A DNA stretch of 32,410 bases, from contig JAOUHD010000020.1 of assembly GCA_029865345.1 (NCBI GenBank), positions 1-32,410 of the forward strand, in the 5' to 3' direction. Shown in pieces: positions 15,767 to 24,887 of this stretch (its first letter is position 1; each line of letters begins with the position of its first letter). Under the pieces are notes generated by a model. It was not told the DNA's origin. It saw nothing but the letters and a program-made list of their open reading frames with translations, and did no database searches. The translations under genes were made by a program, and so were the position numbers. Source of the DNA: Nitrospira sp. (GTDB taxonomy: Bacteria; Nitrospirota; Nitrospiria; Nitrospirales; Nitrospiraceae).

Positions 15767-16843
15767 ATGCTGTATATCTGGCTCTATCCGTTCCATAAAG
15801 AATTTTCGTTTCTGAATGTCTTTCGATATCAGAGCTTTCGCATCATTTATGCCGCGGTCACGGCGTTTCTGATCGCCTTCGTGCTCGCGCCGTGGGTGAT
15901 TCGCAAGCTTCAAGAAATCAAGTTAGGGCAACAGATACGGGATGACGGACCGAAGAGACATCTCGCTAAAAGTGGGACGCCCACGATGGGCGGCATCCTC
16001 ATTATTTTCGCAGTCACGTTGTCCACGCTGCTCTGGGCGGACATCTCGCGTCCCCATATCTGGCTAGTTCTTGCTGCGACACTGGGGTTTTGTGCCATTG
16101 GGTTTGCGGACGACTATCTCAAATTCATCAAGGCTCGATCAAAGGGGCTTTCCGCATCGCAAAAATTCACGGCCCAAATAGTCGTCGCGCTTATCGTCGC
16201 GCTGATTTTGTACTCGTTGCCTGGCTACAGCACGCAGCTGAGTGTGCCATTTTTCAAGAGTTTCACGCCTGATTTGGGATGGTTTTATATTGTCTTTGCC
16301 GTGTTGGTGATCGTCGGTTGTTCCAATGCCGTGAACCTCACTGATGGTCTCGATGGGCTGGCTATCGGGCCTGTGATGATTGCTGCATTGGCGTACACCG
16401 TGGTCGCTTACGTAACCGGTCACCGATTGATGTCGGAATACCTTCTGATTCCGCACATCGACGGAGCCGGAGAGTTGGCGGTCTTTACGGCGGCCATCCT
16501 GGGTTCGAGTCTTGGGTTCCTTTGGTTCAACACCTATCCGGCCTCGGTCTTTATGGGCGATGTCGGTTCGCTCCCGCTTGGGGCGGCCCTTGGGACGGTA
16601 GCAGTCATCAGCAAGCATGAGCTGTTGTTGCTTATGGTCGGCGGCGTCTTCGTGATCGAAGCCGTCTCGGTCATTTTCCAGGTCGCCTCATTCAAATCCA
16701 GAGGGAAGCGAATATTCCTCATGGCTCCGATCCACCACCACTTTGAGATGAAAGGCTGGGAAGAGCCGAAAGTCGTTGTGCGTCTCTGGATCATCGCCAT
16801 TTTGTTGGCGCTATTGAGCTTAAGCACACTCAAGTTGAGGTAA
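15767..16843 (+). CDS. mraY: Phospho-MurNAc-pentapeptide transferase MraY
   Basis: This 358-residue inner-membrane protein with about ten hydrophobic segments makes lipid I by moving phospho-MurNAc-pentapeptide to undecaprenyl phosphate. The family motifs are all present: [12 protein letters not shown], the catalytic FADDYLKF (about residues 113-120), [13 protein letters not shown] (about 189-201), [19 protein letters not shown], and [18 protein letters not shown] near the end. The start lies 14 bases after the murF stop. The stop codon shares its last base with the murD ATG (TAATG). Confidence 0.97.
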   Translation: MLYIWLYPFHKEFSFLNVFRYQSFRIIYAAVTAFLIAFVLAPWVIRKLQEIKLGQQIRDDGPKRHLAKSGTPTMGGILIIFAVTLSTLLWADISRPHIWLVLAATLGFCAIGFADDYLKFIKARSKGLSASQKFTAQIVVALIVALILYSLPGYSTQLSVPFFKSFTPDLGWFYIVFAVLVIVGCSNAVNLTDGLDGLAIGPVMIAALAYTVVAYVTGHRLMSEYLLIPHIDGAGELAVFTAAILGSSLGFLWFNTYPASVFMGDVGSLPLGAALGTVAVISKHELLLLMVGGVFVIEAVSVIFQVASFKSRGKRIFLMAPIHHHFEMKGWEEPKVVVRLWIIAILLALLSLSTLKLR

Positions 16844-18258
16844 TGGAGATGGTGGGAGTGGACACCACTCAGCTGGCAGGAGCTCGCGTCACAGTCGTCG
16901 GGCTGGCACGGAGTGGCATGGCCGCCGCCCGCCTACTCCAGGAAGTCGGCGCGGTGGTAACGCTGGCTGATCGAAAGGATCGAGGAGAGTTACTCGGTGT
17001 GCTTGAATCGCTGGATCAGACGACGACGCGTGTCGTTCTAGGCGAGGATTATGAATCGGCTCTCAATACAGCCGAACTCGTCGTCATTAGTCCGGGAGTC
17101 CCCTATCGGTTGGAGGCTCTTGAGCGTGTTCGTCGCCGAGGTGTGAAGGTCATCAGTGAACTCGATCTCGCATCGAGGTTTCTTTCAGCTCCAATTCTGG
17201 CTCTGACCGGCACTAATGGAAAGAGCACGACGGTCACGCTGACTGGGAAGATGTTGCAAGAGAGTGGAAAACGGGTATTTGTCGGCGGGAATTTGGGCAC
17301 GGCGATCAGTGAGGCTGCTCTACACTCGCTGCAAGCCATGAAGGCGGGCCGCCCATGCCCGTATGATGCGTTGGTGGTGGAAGTGTCCAGCTTTCAACTG
17401 GAAACCGTCGAGCAGTTTCATCCATGGATTGCCGGGATTCTCAACGTGACGGTGGACCATCAGGATCGCTATGAGTCGATTGACGAATATATTGCGGCGA
17501 AAAACAGAATTTTCGAGAATCAAACTCCGTCCGACTATGCCCTCTTTAATCTGGATGATTCAAGAGTGGCTCCGTTGCGGCGGGGTGCGAGGGCTCGGGT
17601 ACTGGGTTTCACGAGGACTCAGACGTTACCTGCCGATTTAGAGGGAGGGACCTATCTCGATCGAGATCGCCTCATGACGACCATTGGAGGCCAGACTCAG
17701 GAGATCTGCCCTCGGAGCGAGATCAAGATCCTCGGCAATCACAACGTCGAAAACGCCATGGTGGCTGCCACCTACGCCCTGTTGAGCGGGTGCCCTCTCA
17801 GTGTTGTTCGTCAGGTTCTTAGAGAGTTCCCTGGCTTGGAACATGCGTTGGAGGTGGTTCGTGAGCGCCGAGGCACCTGCTTTATCAACGACTCGAAGGG
17901 GACCAATGTGGATGCGACCCTCAAAGCGTTGGAAAGTATCGAGCAGCCGATTTGGCTGATCGCCGGGGGGCGAGACAAGGGCGGAGATTTTTCTCGGTTA
18001 GCTCCCGCTATTCGCAGGAGAGTGAAGCGGCTCATTCTGATCGGTGAAGCGGCGCCGCTCATTGCGAAGGCGATAGAAGGCTATCAGGCGTTCGAACGGA
18101 CTGACACCTTGAAGCAGGCCATTGAGTTGGCGGCAGCGGGAGCCGGTGTCGGCGAGGTGGTATTGCTGTCACCAGCCTGTGCGAGTTTCGATATGTTTGC
18201 AGATTACCAGGATCGAGGCCGTCAGTTTAAAGCACTCGTGCAATCGTTGCCCGCGTAG
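16843..18258 (+). CDS. murD: UDP-MurNAc-L-alanine:D-glutamate ligase MurD
   Basis: This 471-residue cytoplasmic ligase adds D-Glu, the second stem-peptide residue. It has an N-terminal Rossmann-like domain ([17 protein letters not shown]), the ATP loop GTNGKSTT at 123-130, [23 protein letters not shown] in the central domain, [17 protein letters not shown] (a C-terminal-domain substrate site) and the closing [19 protein letters not shown]. Starts with an ATG overlapping the mraY stop by one base. A 35-base gap separates it from ftsW. Confidence 0.96.
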   Translation: MEMVGVDTTQLAGARVTVVGLARSGMAAARLLQEVGAVVTLADRKDRGELLGVLESLDQTTTRVVLGEDYESALNTAELVVISPGVPYRLEALERVRRRGVKVISELDLASRFLSAPILALTGTNGKSTTVTLTGKMLQESGKRVFVGGNLGTAISEAALHSLQAMKAGRPCPYDALVVEVSSFQLETVEQFHPWIAGILNVTVDHQDRYESIDEYIAAKNRIFENQTPSDYALFNLDDSRVAPLRRGARARVLGFTRTQTLPADLEGGTYLDRDRLMTTIGGQTQEICPRSEIKILGNHNVENAMVAATYALLSGCPLSVVRQVLREFPGLEHALEVVRERRGTCFINDSKGTNVDATLKALESIEQPIWLIAGGRDKGGDFSRLAPAIRRRVKRLILIGEAAPLIAKAIEGYQAFERTDTLKQAIELAAAGAGVGEVVLLSPACASFDMFADYQDRGRQFKALVQSLPA

Positions 18259-18293
18259 CTGACGGCGAGGCAGAGGAGAATTGATACTCACCA

Positions 18294-19505
18294 ATGTCGC
18301 AGAAATCTGTAGGGACCCTGACGCTGCCATGGTCCACTCCAAGCCCGAAGGCCACGAAGCAGGTGACGTTCGATCATCTCTTGTTGATCGTCACCGTGAC
18401 CCTGGCGCTCGTGGGTCTGGTGATGGTGTTCAGCGCAAGCGCCGTGGTGGCTGGAGAAAACAAGCGCTTTCACGACTCGTGGTACTTCCTGAAGCGACAA
18501 TTGGCGTGGTTAGCATTCGGGCTAGCACTTCTCCATGTGGTGTCTCGGATCGACTATGTCTGGTGGAAGCGACTGGCGCTTCCGCTTCTTGGTCTCATCA
18601 CTGTGTTGTTGGTTCTGGTGTTGATTCCATCGGTCGGGGTGGCGGTGAAGGGGGCCAGACGATGGCTGCACCTTGGACCGATTTCAATTCAGCCGGTCGA
18701 AATGGTGAAGCTGATCACGGTGATTTATCTCGCCGCGTATCTGGCCAAAAAGGAGGATCGGATCCAGAGTTTTCGCGATGGGCTCATGCCGGCGGTTGCA
18801 GTGGTCGGTCTCCTCAGTGGCTTGGTTTTGCTGGAACCAGATCTCGGGACCATCGTGGTGATCGGACTGGTTACAGCGGGGATGTTATTTCTTGGCGGGG
18901 CGCGAATGTCTCATCTCTTCAGGCTCGTGCCGGTGGCGCTGGTCGCAATGGCGGTATTGATTTGGCTGTCGCCCTATCGCTGGAAGCGGCTTCTTGCGTT
19001 TCTCGATCCAGAGCAGGATCCGACTGGATCGGGTTTTCAGATCCATCAATCGTTGCTTGCGTTTGGCAGCGGGGGATTGTTCGGAGTCGGGTTGGGCGAG
19101 GGCAAACAAAAGCTCTTTTTCCTCCCAGAAGCCCACACCGATTTTGTCTTGGCGTTGATGGGCGAGGAACTTGGATTGGTAGGTACAGGAATCATTATTC
19201 TACTCTTTGCTGTGTTCGCCATCCGTGGATTTCAGATCGCGGCGCGCGCACAAATGCCGTTTGGTCGGTATCTTGGCATGGGGATCACGTTGCTTATTAC
19301 CGCTCAAGCGATAATCAATGCCTCTGTGGTCACAGGACTCTTGCCGACCAAAGGACTGACATTGCCGTTCGTCAGTTATGGGGGATCCTCCTTGGTCATG
19401 AGTCTGGTAGGAGTGGGGATCTTGCTGAATATCTCGCGGGATCGACAGGCAGGGCAGGAGGAGATGAGACAACGGAGTGGGCGTGGCGGGGTGCGGCGAC
19501 AATGA
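18294..19505 (+). CDS. ftsW: Septal peptidoglycan polymerase FtsW (SEDS)
   Basis: This 403-residue SEDS-family membrane protein with about ten hydrophobic segments polymerises lipid II into septal glycan together with FtsI. Seen: VFSASAVVA in the first membrane segment, GARRWLHLGPISIQPVEMVKL, LLLEPDLGT-type VLLEPDLGTIVV, GSGGLFGVGLGEGKQKLFFLPEAHTDFVLALMGEELG and LPFVSYGGSSLV near the end. AGAGGAGA (18272-18279) is 14 bases before the ATG, rather far. The last codons overlap murG as ATGA. Confidence 0.96.
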   Translation: MSQKSVGTLTLPWSTPSPKATKQVTFDHLLLIVTVTLALVGLVMVFSASAVVAGENKRFHDSWYFLKRQLAWLAFGLALLHVVSRIDYVWWKRLALPLLGLITVLLVLVLIPSVGVAVKGARRWLHLGPISIQPVEMVKLITVIYLAAYLAKKEDRIQSFRDGLMPAVAVVGLLSGLVLLEPDLGTIVVIGLVTAGMLFLGGARMSHLFRLVPVALVAMAVLIWLSPYRWKRLLAFLDPEQDPTGSGFQIHQSLLAFGSGGLFGVGLGEGKQKLFFLPEAHTDFVLALMGEELGLVGTGIIILLFAVFAIRGFQIAARAQMPFGRYLGMGITLLITAQAIINASVVTGLLPTKGLTLPFVSYGGSSLVMSLVGVGILLNISRDRQAGQEEMRQRSGRGGVRRQ

Positions 19506-20623
19506 CCATTGTGATCGCCGCCGGAGGGACCGGTGGGCATCTGTATCCAGCTGTTGCATTGGCTCGGGAATTTCAGCGTCGTGACCCTTCTACGAAGATC
19601 CTCTTTGTTGGGACGACACGAGGGGTCGAATCGAAGGTCCTCGCGCATGAAGGGTTTGAACTGGCGATGATTACCGCCAAGCCGGTGATGGGAAAGGGGC
19701 TACTGGACGTCATGCGGGGAGTCTTTTCCGTGCCTATTGGGATTTGGCAATCACTGGAACTGCTGAAGCAGCGGCAGGCTGATCTCGTGATTGGAGTGGG
19801 GGGCTACACGAGTCCGACCATGTTGGTTGCTGCTGCCTTGAAAGGAATTGCCCGGGTGATTCTGGAGCCAAATGCCTATCCCGGATTGGCCAACAAAGTC
19901 GTTGCTTCTTTTGCGCAGCGGATTTTTTTGGCATTTGAGTCGGCCGGGACTTCCTTTGACCGGCGGAAGGTGCGCGTGGTGGGGACACCGATTCGACAGG
20001 ATTTTTTGGTGCAGCCAGACAGCAGCGCGTCAACAAAGCAGGGTGACCAACACCTGCTCATTTTTGGTGGAAGCCAGGGGGCCAAGGCCATCAACAGCGC
20101 GGTGTTGGAAGGATTACCCCTGCTGAGCCAACGGTTTCCAGGCCTGACCATCACGCATCAGACAGGCGAGGGAGATTACGAGCGAGTCGGTGAAGCGTAC
20201 CGAACGTTGGGTATCCAAGCCAAGATTGTCCCGTTTCTCTACGATATGCCGGCTGTTCTTCGGACGGCCGATCTGGTGGTAGCTCGTGCTGGCGCGATGA
20301 CGATTGCTGAACTGACGGCCTGTGGAAAAGCCGCGATTCTGATTCCGTTACCGACGGCGATCTATGATCACCAGATGAAGAATGCGCGGGCGATGGAGGC
20401 GGCGGGAGGGGCCATTGTTTTTCCGCAGGCCGATCTCACCGGAGTAAAATTGAGTGAGATGATCGACGCTGTCTTGTCGGATCCACAACGGCTGGGGACG
20501 ATGCAACGGAAAAGTGTGGAGATGAGACGAATCGATGCCGGCGAAGTGATCGTCGGTGAATGTTACACGCTCATGGGAGTGACACATGACATCAACCAAT
20601 CTACTAGAACGACCGGAGGTTAG
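19502..20623 (+). CDS. murG: UDP-GlcNAc:lipid I GlcNAc-transferase MurG
   Basis: This GT28-family glycosyltransferase of 373 residues converts lipid I to lipid II on the inner face of the membrane. Evidence: IAAGGTGGHLYPAVALA at the N-terminus, IGVGGYTSPTMLVAA, ILEPNAYPGLANK, VVGTPIRQDFL, LLIFGGSQGAKAIN at the start of the second Rossmann domain, and ARAGAMTIAELTACGKAAILIPLPTA with the UDP-GlcNAc site. The ATG overlaps the ftsW stop (ATGA). A frame open back to 18281 is a shadow of ftsW, and the true start is at GGTGGH. Confidence 0.96.
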   Translation: MTIVIAAGGTGGHLYPAVALAREFQRRDPSTKILFVGTTRGVESKVLAHEGFELAMITAKPVMGKGLLDVMRGVFSVPIGIWQSLELLKQRQADLVIGVGGYTSPTMLVAAALKGIARVILEPNAYPGLANKVVASFAQRIFLAFESAGTSFDRRKVRVVGTPIRQDFLVQPDSSASTKQGDQHLLIFGGSQGAKAINSAVLEGLPLLSQRFPGLTITHQTGEGDYERVGEAYRTLGIQAKIVPFLYDMPAVLRTADLVVARAGAMTIAELTACGKAAILIPLPTAIYDHQMKNARAMEAAGGAIVFPQADLTGVKLSEMIDAVLSDPQRLGTMQRKSVEMRRIDAGEVIVGECYTLMGVTHDINQSTRTTGG

Positions 20624-22076
20624 TGTTGTTGGTGAACAAGGGATTCGATCACAGACTTCAACGGGACGACAAAGGCAGGCTCGCATGACACTTTTTCGAA
20701 AAATACAGCAGATTCATCTCGTCGGAATCGGTGGGGCCGGCATGAGTGGCATCGCAGAAGTGCTGCTCACGATGGGATACAAGGTGACCGGTTCAGATCT
20801 GAACGTTTCGGAGACGACGAGGCGACTGGAAGAACTCGGTGGGAAAGTGTTCATTGGACATCAGGAGTCCAATGTGGGGGAGGCGCAGGTCGTGGTCATC
20901 TCCTCCGCCGTGGCGGCAAGTAACCCGGAAGTTGTGGTGGCGAAGAGCAAGCAGATTCCAGTCATTCCAAGGGCGGAGATGTTGGCAGAGCTGATGCGTC
21001 TGAAGTTTGGGGTAGCCATCGCCGGTGCCCATGGAAAGACCACGACGACATCCATGGTCGCAAACGTGTTGGCGCAAGGTGGCCTCGATCCCACAATGGT
21101 GATTGGAGGCAAGGTCAATGCTTTGGGCAGCCATGCACGGCTTGGACGAGGTGACTTGCTCGTGGCGGAAGCAGACGAAAGTGATGGATCATTTCTTCGT
21201 CTCTCTCCGACCATCGTGGCGGTGACCAATCTGGACCGTGAGCACCTTGATCATTACGGGTCGATGGAACGCATCAACGAGAGCTTTCTCGAATTCATCA
21301 ATAAAATACCGTTTTACGGTGTAGCGGTTTTGTGTGCCGATGATGATCGTCTGGCCGCACTGTTCCCTCGCCTGGTCAAGCAGTATCACACCTACGGGCT
21401 TCGGGATCGGGATGGGGTGGCACCCGATTTCAAGGCAACCGATATTAGCTTGAAGCAATGGAGTGCCGAGTTCCGGGCTCATTTTCGCGGGAAGAATCTT
21501 GGTCCTTTTCGCTTGGCTGTGCCGGGGATCCACAACGTTTCCAATGCGCTGGTGGCCATTGCTATCGGGATCGAGCTAGAGATTCCTGTCGACCTGATTC
21601 GCAAAGGGTTAGCGGCCTTTACGGGAGTTGAACGGCGGTTTCATTTGCGAGGCGAAGTCGGCGGCATCATGGTTGTCGACGACTATGGCCACCATCCCAC
21701 TGAGGTGAAAGCAACTCTTGCGGCTGCCAAACAGGGCTGGGACCGTAGATTGGTGGTTCTTTTTCAGCCGCATCGATATAGCCGGACGCGGGATTGCATT
21801 GGAGATTTTGCGGATGCCTTTGCGAACGCCGACATGCTGTTCATGACGGAAATTTATCCGGCTGGTGAATCACCGATACCGGGAGTTTCTGGAGCGGCCC
21901 TTGCCGAAACGATCAAGTCGGCAGGGCATCCATCTGTGACTTTCCTCGAGCGCAAAGAAACGCTACCGGACCAGGTACTGCCTCATCTCAGACCGGGCGA
22001 TCTCGTTCTTACGTTGGGGGCGGGCGATATCTGGAAGGCTGGAACCGGGATTCTTGCACGGCTCGAGTCTGCTTAA
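20586..22076 (+). CDS. murC: UDP-MurNAc:L-alanine ligase MurC
   Basis: This Mur ligase adds the first stem-peptide residue, L-Ala. From ATG 20586 it has 496 residues. IHLVGIGGAGMSGIAEVLL forms the UDP-binding loop, and GAHGKTTT (147-154) the ATP loop. VAEADESDGSFL, DDYGHHPTEV and FQPHRYSRTRD are further MurC hallmarks. The start is ambiguous. GGGAG lies 6 bases before 20586, which overlaps the end of murG by 38 bases. The ATG at 20685 gives 463 residues and the more typical opening MTLFRKIQQIHLVGIGG, with only a weak AGG upstream. The stop shares a base with a possible murB ATG. Confidence 0.95.
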   Translation: MTSTNLLERPEVSVVGEQGIRSQTSTGRQRQARMTLFRKIQQIHLVGIGGAGMSGIAEVLLTMGYKVTGSDLNVSETTRRLEELGGKVFIGHQESNVGEAQVVVISSAVAASNPEVVVAKSKQIPVIPRAEMLAELMRLKFGVAIAGAHGKTTTTSMVANVLAQGGLDPTMVIGGKVNALGSHARLGRGDLLVAEADESDGSFLRLSPTIVAVTNLDREHLDHYGSMERINESFLEFINKIPFYGVAVLCADDDRLAALFPRLVKQYHTYGLRDRDGVAPDFKATDISLKQWSAEFRAHFRGKNLGPFRLAVPGIHNVSNALVAIAIGIELEIPVDLIRKGLAAFTGVERRFHLRGEVGGIMVVDDYGHHPTEVKATLAAAKQGWDRRLVVLFQPHRYSRTRDCIGDFADAFANADMLFMTEIYPAGESPIPGVSGAALAETIKSAGHPSVTFLERKETLPDQVLPHLRPGDLVLTLGAGDIWKAGTGILARLESA

Positions 22077-22123
22077 TGGCCCATGACGGATCGATGCACA
22101 CAGATGGAGCGAAGGGACGACCA

Positions 22124-23026
22124 ATGCGGGAACGGCGAAGATTGGAGTTTGCCGTGGCTGGCGTTCGAGGGGTGGTTCGCTTCAATGCACCGCTTAAAGA
22201 GTACACGTCATTCCACATTGGTGGTCCAGCTGATGTGTTGGTGGAGCCGGCTGACGTGGAGGATGTTGTTCAGCTCACGAGGCAGACGCATGAGCAGAAG
22301 CTTCCGATCTTTGTGTTGGGTGGCACCAACCTCCTGGTTCGGGACAAAGGCATTCGGGGCGTGGTGGTTAGTTTGGGGAAATTACGCGCGATCAAAGAAG
22401 AACCAGGATCCGTGTTGTATGCCGAAGGCGGTGTAGGCATGCCGACTCTGATTGGCCATGCCATCCGCCGGTCCTTGGCGGGATTGGAGTGGGCGGCCGG
22501 TATTCCCGGCACTGTCGCCGGTTGTGTCGTGATGAATGCAGGGACACGGCTTGGGGAGATGAAAGACTCAGTGAAAGCCGTTCGGATTGTGTCGCCGAAA
22601 GGCGCACTGATGGACTGTTCGGCAGAGGCGATCGAATTTGGGTATCGTCGGGCAACCTTGCCGAAGGGTGTCGTGGTCGGAGTATGGCTGCAACTGAGGT
22701 CGGGAGTGCGAGCAGATATCGAAAAGGTCGTAAAAGACTATCTCCACTACCGTCGTGATACGCAGCCGCTCACGCTACCGAGCGCCGGCTGTGTGTTCAA
22801 GAATCCGCTCAACGATTCGGCAGGGCGAGTTGTTGAAGCGACGGGGTTCAAGGGCACATCCGTCGGTGATGCACAGGTCTCGATGAAGCATGCCAATTTT
22901 ATTGTGAATCAAGGGCAGGCCAGTGCCTCCGATGTCCTCTCGCTTATCAAGAAGATACGTACGGGAATCGTGCGAAAGGCGGGGATCAAATTGGAGCTGG
23001 AGTTGAAAATCGTGGGTGAAGTGTAG
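22124..23026 (+). CDS. murB: UDP-N-acetylenolpyruvylglucosamine reductase MurB (type II)
   Basis: This FAD enzyme of 300 residues reduces the enolpyruvyl group with NADPH, completing UDP-MurNAc. It shows TSFHIGGPADVLVEP, FVLGGTNLLVRDKGIRG, AAGIPGTVAGCVVMNAG, YRRDTQPLTLPSAGCVFKNP and AGRVVEATGFKG. The short length without the extra C-terminal region fits type II MurB. In PSAGCVFKNP the residue usually given as the catalytic Ser is Cys223, a variant I believe occurs in part of the family. ATG 22124 follows AAGGGA by 6 bases; an ATG at 22076 (TAATG with murC) lacks a ribosome binding site but remains possible. Confidence 0.94.
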   Translation: MRERRRLEFAVAGVRGVVRFNAPLKEYTSFHIGGPADVLVEPADVEDVVQLTRQTHEQKLPIFVLGGTNLLVRDKGIRGVVVSLGKLRAIKEEPGSVLYAEGGVGMPTLIGHAIRRSLAGLEWAAGIPGTVAGCVVMNAGTRLGEMKDSVKAVRIVSPKGALMDCSAEAIEFGYRRATLPKGVVVGVWLQLRSGVRADIEKVVKDYLHYRRDTQPLTLPSAGCVFKNPLNDSAGRVVEATGFKGTSVGDAQVSMKHANFIVNQGQASASDVLSLIKKIRTGIVRKAGIKLELELKIVGEV

Positions 23027-23040
23027 CGAAGGGAGTCATT

Positions 23041-24024
23041 GTGACGATGGGCCGTCTAACAAATGCCCGGATCGGCGTGCTCATGGGAGGACGCTCTTCA
23101 GAACGGGATATTTCACTCAAGACCGGTCAGGCTGTTCATCAGGCCCTAATCCGTCAAGGATACGATGCGGTGGCCATCGATGTCACCGATCGTCTGCATC
23201 GAGATTTAGAGGATCAAAAAGTTGCCATTGCCTTTCTCTCGCTGCACGGACCTGGAGGTGAAGACGGAACCATCCAGGGATTTCTCGAGACGTTGGGAAT
23301 TCCCTATACCGGGTCAGGTGTACGTGCGAGTGCCGTAGGCATGCACAAGGCCGCTACGAAAATGCTATTGGCCGCACATGGCGTTCCGCTACCGGCCGGA
23401 ACTGTTGTGCGCGAATGTGACAGGTCGTCATTGGCGAAGGTTCTGAAGCAGACAAAACTGAAATTGCCGATTGTTGTCAAGCCGGTTTCGCAGGGTTCCA
23501 CGATCGGGGTGACGATCGTACGTCGCCGTACCCAATGGAAAGAGGCGCTCGCCCTTGCGCATCGCTATGATCCAGAGGCGATGGTAGAAAGTTATATTCC
23601 CGGACATGAAGCTGCCGTTTCCATTCTGGGAACAACGGCGGAAGGCCCCACCGTACTCCCTGCCATTGAAATCGTGGCGCCTGATGGATTTTACGACTTC
23701 TCGGCAAAGTATCAGAAGGGCAAGACTCAGTATCTCTGTCCCGCTCCGTTCCCTCCCAAGGTGATGCGCCACATCAGTGAATTAGCGAGGCGAACCTATG
23801 AGGCGTTGGAGTGCGAGGGGGCTGCTCGCGTGGATTTTCGGATCACTTCGAGAGGTCGGCCCTATGTCTTGGAGATCAATACGGTTCCCGGCATGACGGA
23901 GACTAGTCTTTTGCCCATGGCCGCAGCTCAAGTTGGGATTGCGTACGATGTCTTAGTCGAACGGATTCTGCAGTCGGCCCTTGATCGTGCGAATCGCTTT
24001 GCGCAGGTAGTGCCGAAGGAGTGA
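23041..24024 (+). CDS. ddl: D-alanine:D-alanine ligase
   Basis: This 327-residue ATP-grasp enzyme makes the D-Ala-D-Ala dipeptide used by MurF. Motifs: VLMGGRSSERDISLKTG at the N-terminus, FLSLHGPGGEDGTIQG (about residues 61-76), the ATP-binding KPVSQGSTIGV (about 146-156), EIVAPDGFYDFSAKY, and the metal and substrate region DFRITSRGRPYVLEINTVPGMTETSLLP (about 266-293). The GTG at 23041 follows GGGAG by 5 bases. The stop is followed closely by ftsQ. Confidence 0.96.
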   Translation: MTMGRLTNARIGVLMGGRSSERDISLKTGQAVHQALIRQGYDAVAIDVTDRLHRDLEDQKVAIAFLSLHGPGGEDGTIQGFLETLGIPYTGSGVRASAVGMHKAATKMLLAAHGVPLPAGTVVRECDRSSLAKVLKQTKLKLPIVVKPVSQGSTIGVTIVRRRTQWKEALALAHRYDPEAMVESYIPGHEAAVSILGTTAEGPTVLPAIEIVAPDGFYDFSAKYQKGKTQYLCPAPFPPKVMRHISELARRTYEALECEGAARVDFRITSRGRPYVLEINTVPGMTETSLLPMAAAQVGIAYDVLVERILQSALDRANRFAQVVPKE

Positions 24025-24029
24025 GTGTG

Positions 24030-24887
24030 ATGCCATTCTTGAGAAGAAAACGGCGATCTTCTCCCGTGGAGCCACGGAAAAATCAGTGGAAGGATCTGGA
24101 CGGAGAGAGAGCGGGGAGGGAAGCCCAACAGGGGACAACAGCCAGACGAAAGGCCCTTACTCGATGGGCTGGCGTGATCATCGGTATGGTATTCGTGGCA
24201 GGGATCATCGTGATAAGTGTGAAATACGCTGGCCCTGCGCTCCAAGCATTGCTGGAAATTAAGACCATTACGATCGAAGGTGGCCACCACATCGATAGAC
24301 AGAAAGTGCTCGATCTTGCGAAGGTGAAGTCTGGTACTGGCCTCCACCATATTGTCACGAGCGTTATTAAGGAGCAGGTGGAATCTCATCCCTGGGTCAA
24401 AGAAGCCGAAGTGACCCGCGTTCCGTTTCATGAGTTACGTATATCCCTGGTTGAGCGAAAACCAGCTGCGGTCATCCGTGCCGACTCCCAGAACTTTCTA
24501 ACTGATGCGGAGGGGCATGTGCTGACCAGGCTCGGTCAGACCGATGATGACGCGTTGCCTCTTGTGACGGGAATCGATTCCAAAGGATTGCTGGAAGAGA
24601 CTGAGTCGGTAAGGCAGGTCATCGCGTCGGGCATCGAGCTTGCACATTTAGTTGGGCAAACCTTCGAAGGCCGGCTACAAGTGAACGCCGAAAACCCGTC
24701 AAACCTCATCGCGCTTGTACAGGGAGTGCGATTTCAATTCGGGGAGGCAGCGGTCGGAGAGCAGTGGAAACGGTTCCAACGCGTCAAACCGACACTCAAA
24801 ACGTTGAACTTTGACGGTCGCGGACGTAGAGCGAACGAAGTGGATCTCCGGTACGAAAATCGGATTGTCGTACGGGAAGGGGGGTGA
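24030..24887 (+). CDS. ftsQ: Cell division protein FtsQ
   Basis: This bitopic membrane protein of 285 residues has a basic cytoplasmic N-terminus (FLRRKRRSS, about residues 3-11) and one membrane segment (WAGVIIGMVFVAGIIVISV, about 46-64). A periplasmic POTRA domain follows (KTITIEGGHHIDRQKVLDLAKV, then HPWVKEAEVTRVPFHELRISLVERKPAAVI). The last part is an FtsQ-type beta domain ending VDLRYENRIVVREGG. FtsQ recruits FtsL/FtsB to the division site. ATG 24030 is chosen because AAGGAG ends 8 bases before it; the GTGs at 24021 and 24027 sit on or too near that site. It overlaps ftsA as GTGA. Confidence 0.94.
   Translation: MPFLRRKRRSSPVEPRKNQWKDLDGERAGREAQQGTTARRKALTRWAGVIIGMVFVAGIIVISVKYAGPALQALLEIKTITIEGGHHIDRQKVLDLAKVKSGTGLHHIVTSVIKEQVESHPWVKEAEVTRVPFHELRISLVERKPAAVIRADSQNFLTDAEGHVLTRLGQTDDDALPLVTGIDSKGLLEETESVRQVIASGIELAHLVGQTFEGRLQVNAENPSNLIALVQGVRFQFGEAAVGEQWKRFQRVKPTLKTLNFDGRGRRANEVDLRYENRIVVREGG

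Noticed and set aside
18281-20623. A 780-codon open frame spanning ftsW and murG
   Set aside because: Its first 407 codons are an out-of-frame reading of ftsW, which is an unmistakable SEDS protein in its own frame. Only the murG part (from 19502) is real.
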